From: Lysobacterales bacterium
GTDB taxonomy: Bacteria; Pseudomonadota; Gammaproteobacteria; Xanthomonadales; Marinicellaceae
Assembly: GCA_027067055.1 (NCBI GenBank)
Contig: JAMOMK010000081.1
Coordinates: forward strand, 1-35,401
DNA: 35,401 bases
Direction: 5' to 3'
The first letter of the stretch is position 1. Each line of letters begins with the position of its first letter. The position numbers and the translations under genes are program-made. Below the pieces are notes generated by a model. The model did no database searches, was not told where the DNA came from, and was given only the letters and a program-made list of their open reading frames with translations. This document shows positions 34,515 through 35,401 of this stretch, one piece after another.

Positions 34515-35186
34515 ATGCTTATTTTCCGAATACTATTTATTACTCTTTTACTGTCAAACATAGCTTTTTATAGTTATAGTAAAAAACATACGCCAAATCA
34601 AGCTAAGTTTGTTGCAGTTGATAATCGTGTAAACAAGTTGACATTACTGAATGAACTCGACACCTCAAGATCTATTTGGGAGGAAAGTCAACCCAAGTCA
34701 CAAAATCCACCCTCGGAAGTCTTTAACCAAGAGTGCTACACCATAGGGGTGTTCAATTCTAAATCAGAATCTACCACTATTCTTAATGCATTAAAAAAAG
34801 AGGTTCTAAAAATTCGAACCCGCAAAATTATTTCTTCTCAAGAAGCGGGTTATTGGGTATATATACCAGCAAAAAATTCAAGAAATGAGGCACTTGATAT
34901 AGGCAGAAAGCTTTCTGATCTCAATATAAAGGATTATTATGTTGTAACTGGAGGTGAAAACGAAAACACAATTTCTCTTGGGCTTTACCGCGATGTAAAT
35001 AATGCGGACTCCCGTTTACAAGAACTACAATCAAAGGGTTTCGATGCTAAGAAACAAATAAAAATAGAACAATGGCCAGAGTTTTGGATCGATTACTCTA
35101 TAGCATCTGATCAGGTTTATAAATTAACTGATATATCTCAATTCAACTCGAAAATTAGCAGTAACAAAGTTGAATGTAACTGGTAA
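34515..35186 (+). CDS. SPOR-domain protein
   Basis: A 223-residue protein with an N-terminal signal anchor (LIFRILFITLLLSNIAFYSY), a polar linker, and a C-terminal SPOR-like region (about 75-195): CYTIGVFNSKSESTTI, YWVYIPA, then NTISLGLYRDVNNADSRLQELQ and KQIKIEQW. SPOR domains bind denuded peptidoglycan at the septum. The position between birA and tRNA-Thr fits a common gammaproteobacterial arrangement in which coaX lies between birA and the SPOR gene. Here coaX is lost; only 123 non-coding bases separate the two genes. Confidence 0.72.
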   Translation: MLIFRILFITLLLSNIAFYSYSKKHTPNQAKFVAVDNRVNKLTLLNELDTSRSIWEESQPKSQNPPSEVFNQECYTIGVFNSKSESTTILNALKKEVLKIRTRKIISSQEAGYWVYIPAKNSRNEALDIGRKLSDLNIKDYYVVTGGENENTISLGLYRDVNNADSRLQELQSKGFDAKKQIKIEQWPEFWIDYSIASDQVYKLTDISQFNSKISSNKVECNW

Positions 35187-35281
35187 TATAGTATTAAATC
35201 AAATGCACTATACTATCAGTATTTAGGATTTACAATTCCTCCTGTTTTTTTATGTTTTTTTAAAAAGAATTCACAAAACAT

Positions 35282-35310
35282 TTGAAATTATAATTAAACC
35301 TCTCTATACT
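35282..35310 (+). promoter_or_regulatory. Strong sigma-70 promoter of the tRNA-Thr operon
   Basis: TTGAAA (35282-35287), exactly 17 bases, then TATACT (35305-35310). Transcription should begin about 35317, seven bases before the tRNA. Confidence 0.85.
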
Positions 35311-35323
35311 GCACAACCTCAAA

Positions 35324-35399
<76 letters not shown>

Positions 35400-35401
35400 T
35401 A

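Overview
The window looks like a chromosomal segment of a low-GC, aerobic or microaerobic gammaproteobacterium. It carries outer-membrane and LPS functions (Kdo transferase, a TonB-dependent receptor, LptM-like lipoprotein) and a cbb3 oxidase assembly gene. Several gene orders are typical of Gammaproteobacteria: lysM-dprA-topA-tsaC, dciA | M23-secA-mutT, lptM-dapF-DUF484-xerC, and birA-SPOR-tRNA-Thr. A secreted-repeat fragment and the TonB receptor type hint at a relative of Marinicella or Xanthomonadales, but this is a guess from protein style only.

Layout. 1-332 is the end of an ISL3-family insertion sequence, abutting a decayed AlbA_2 (Schlafen-like) ATPase pseudogene (343-582) and a palindrome-rich non-coding stretch (583-894). 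895-5231 holds mgtE (minus), then rimI, a TPR lipoprotein and a YoaA-type Fe-S helicase. 5463-9925 is an accessory block: a nine-residue leader ORF, a large TonB-dependent receptor, a terminator, then an oxygenase-like protein and an AT-rich methyltransferase. 9936-10658 is a scar: the tail of a secreted-repeat gene cut by an internally deleted IS256-family element. 10649-14530 is a branched-chain 2-oxoacid dehydrogenase operon (fused E1 alpha-beta, then E2) divergent from an Lrp/AsnC regulator.

14579-19249 contains a DUF481 outer-membrane protein, a candidate small membrane protein, a glutathione transferase remnant, def, a LysM protein and dprA. 19250-24492 is a tight plus-strand run: topA, tsaC, waaA, ccoS and a TauE/SafE-like membrane protein. 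24494-28632 has dciA (minus), a membrane M23 peptidase and secA. mutT then converges on lptM-dapF-DUF484-xerC (28644-31519). 31643-35399 has an exported protein of unknown function, a carboxylesterase, birA, a SPOR-domain protein and a tRNA-Thr with a clear promoter.

Most of the window is ordinary housekeeping. The informative parts are the two IS scars, the receptor/oxygenase/methyltransferase block with its leader ORF, the small hydrophobic ORF with its own promoter, and several neighbourhoods where a usual partner gene (fmt, smg, coaX, tsaB) is absent. I saw no CRISPR array and no recognisable phage-defence or novel multi-gene system.
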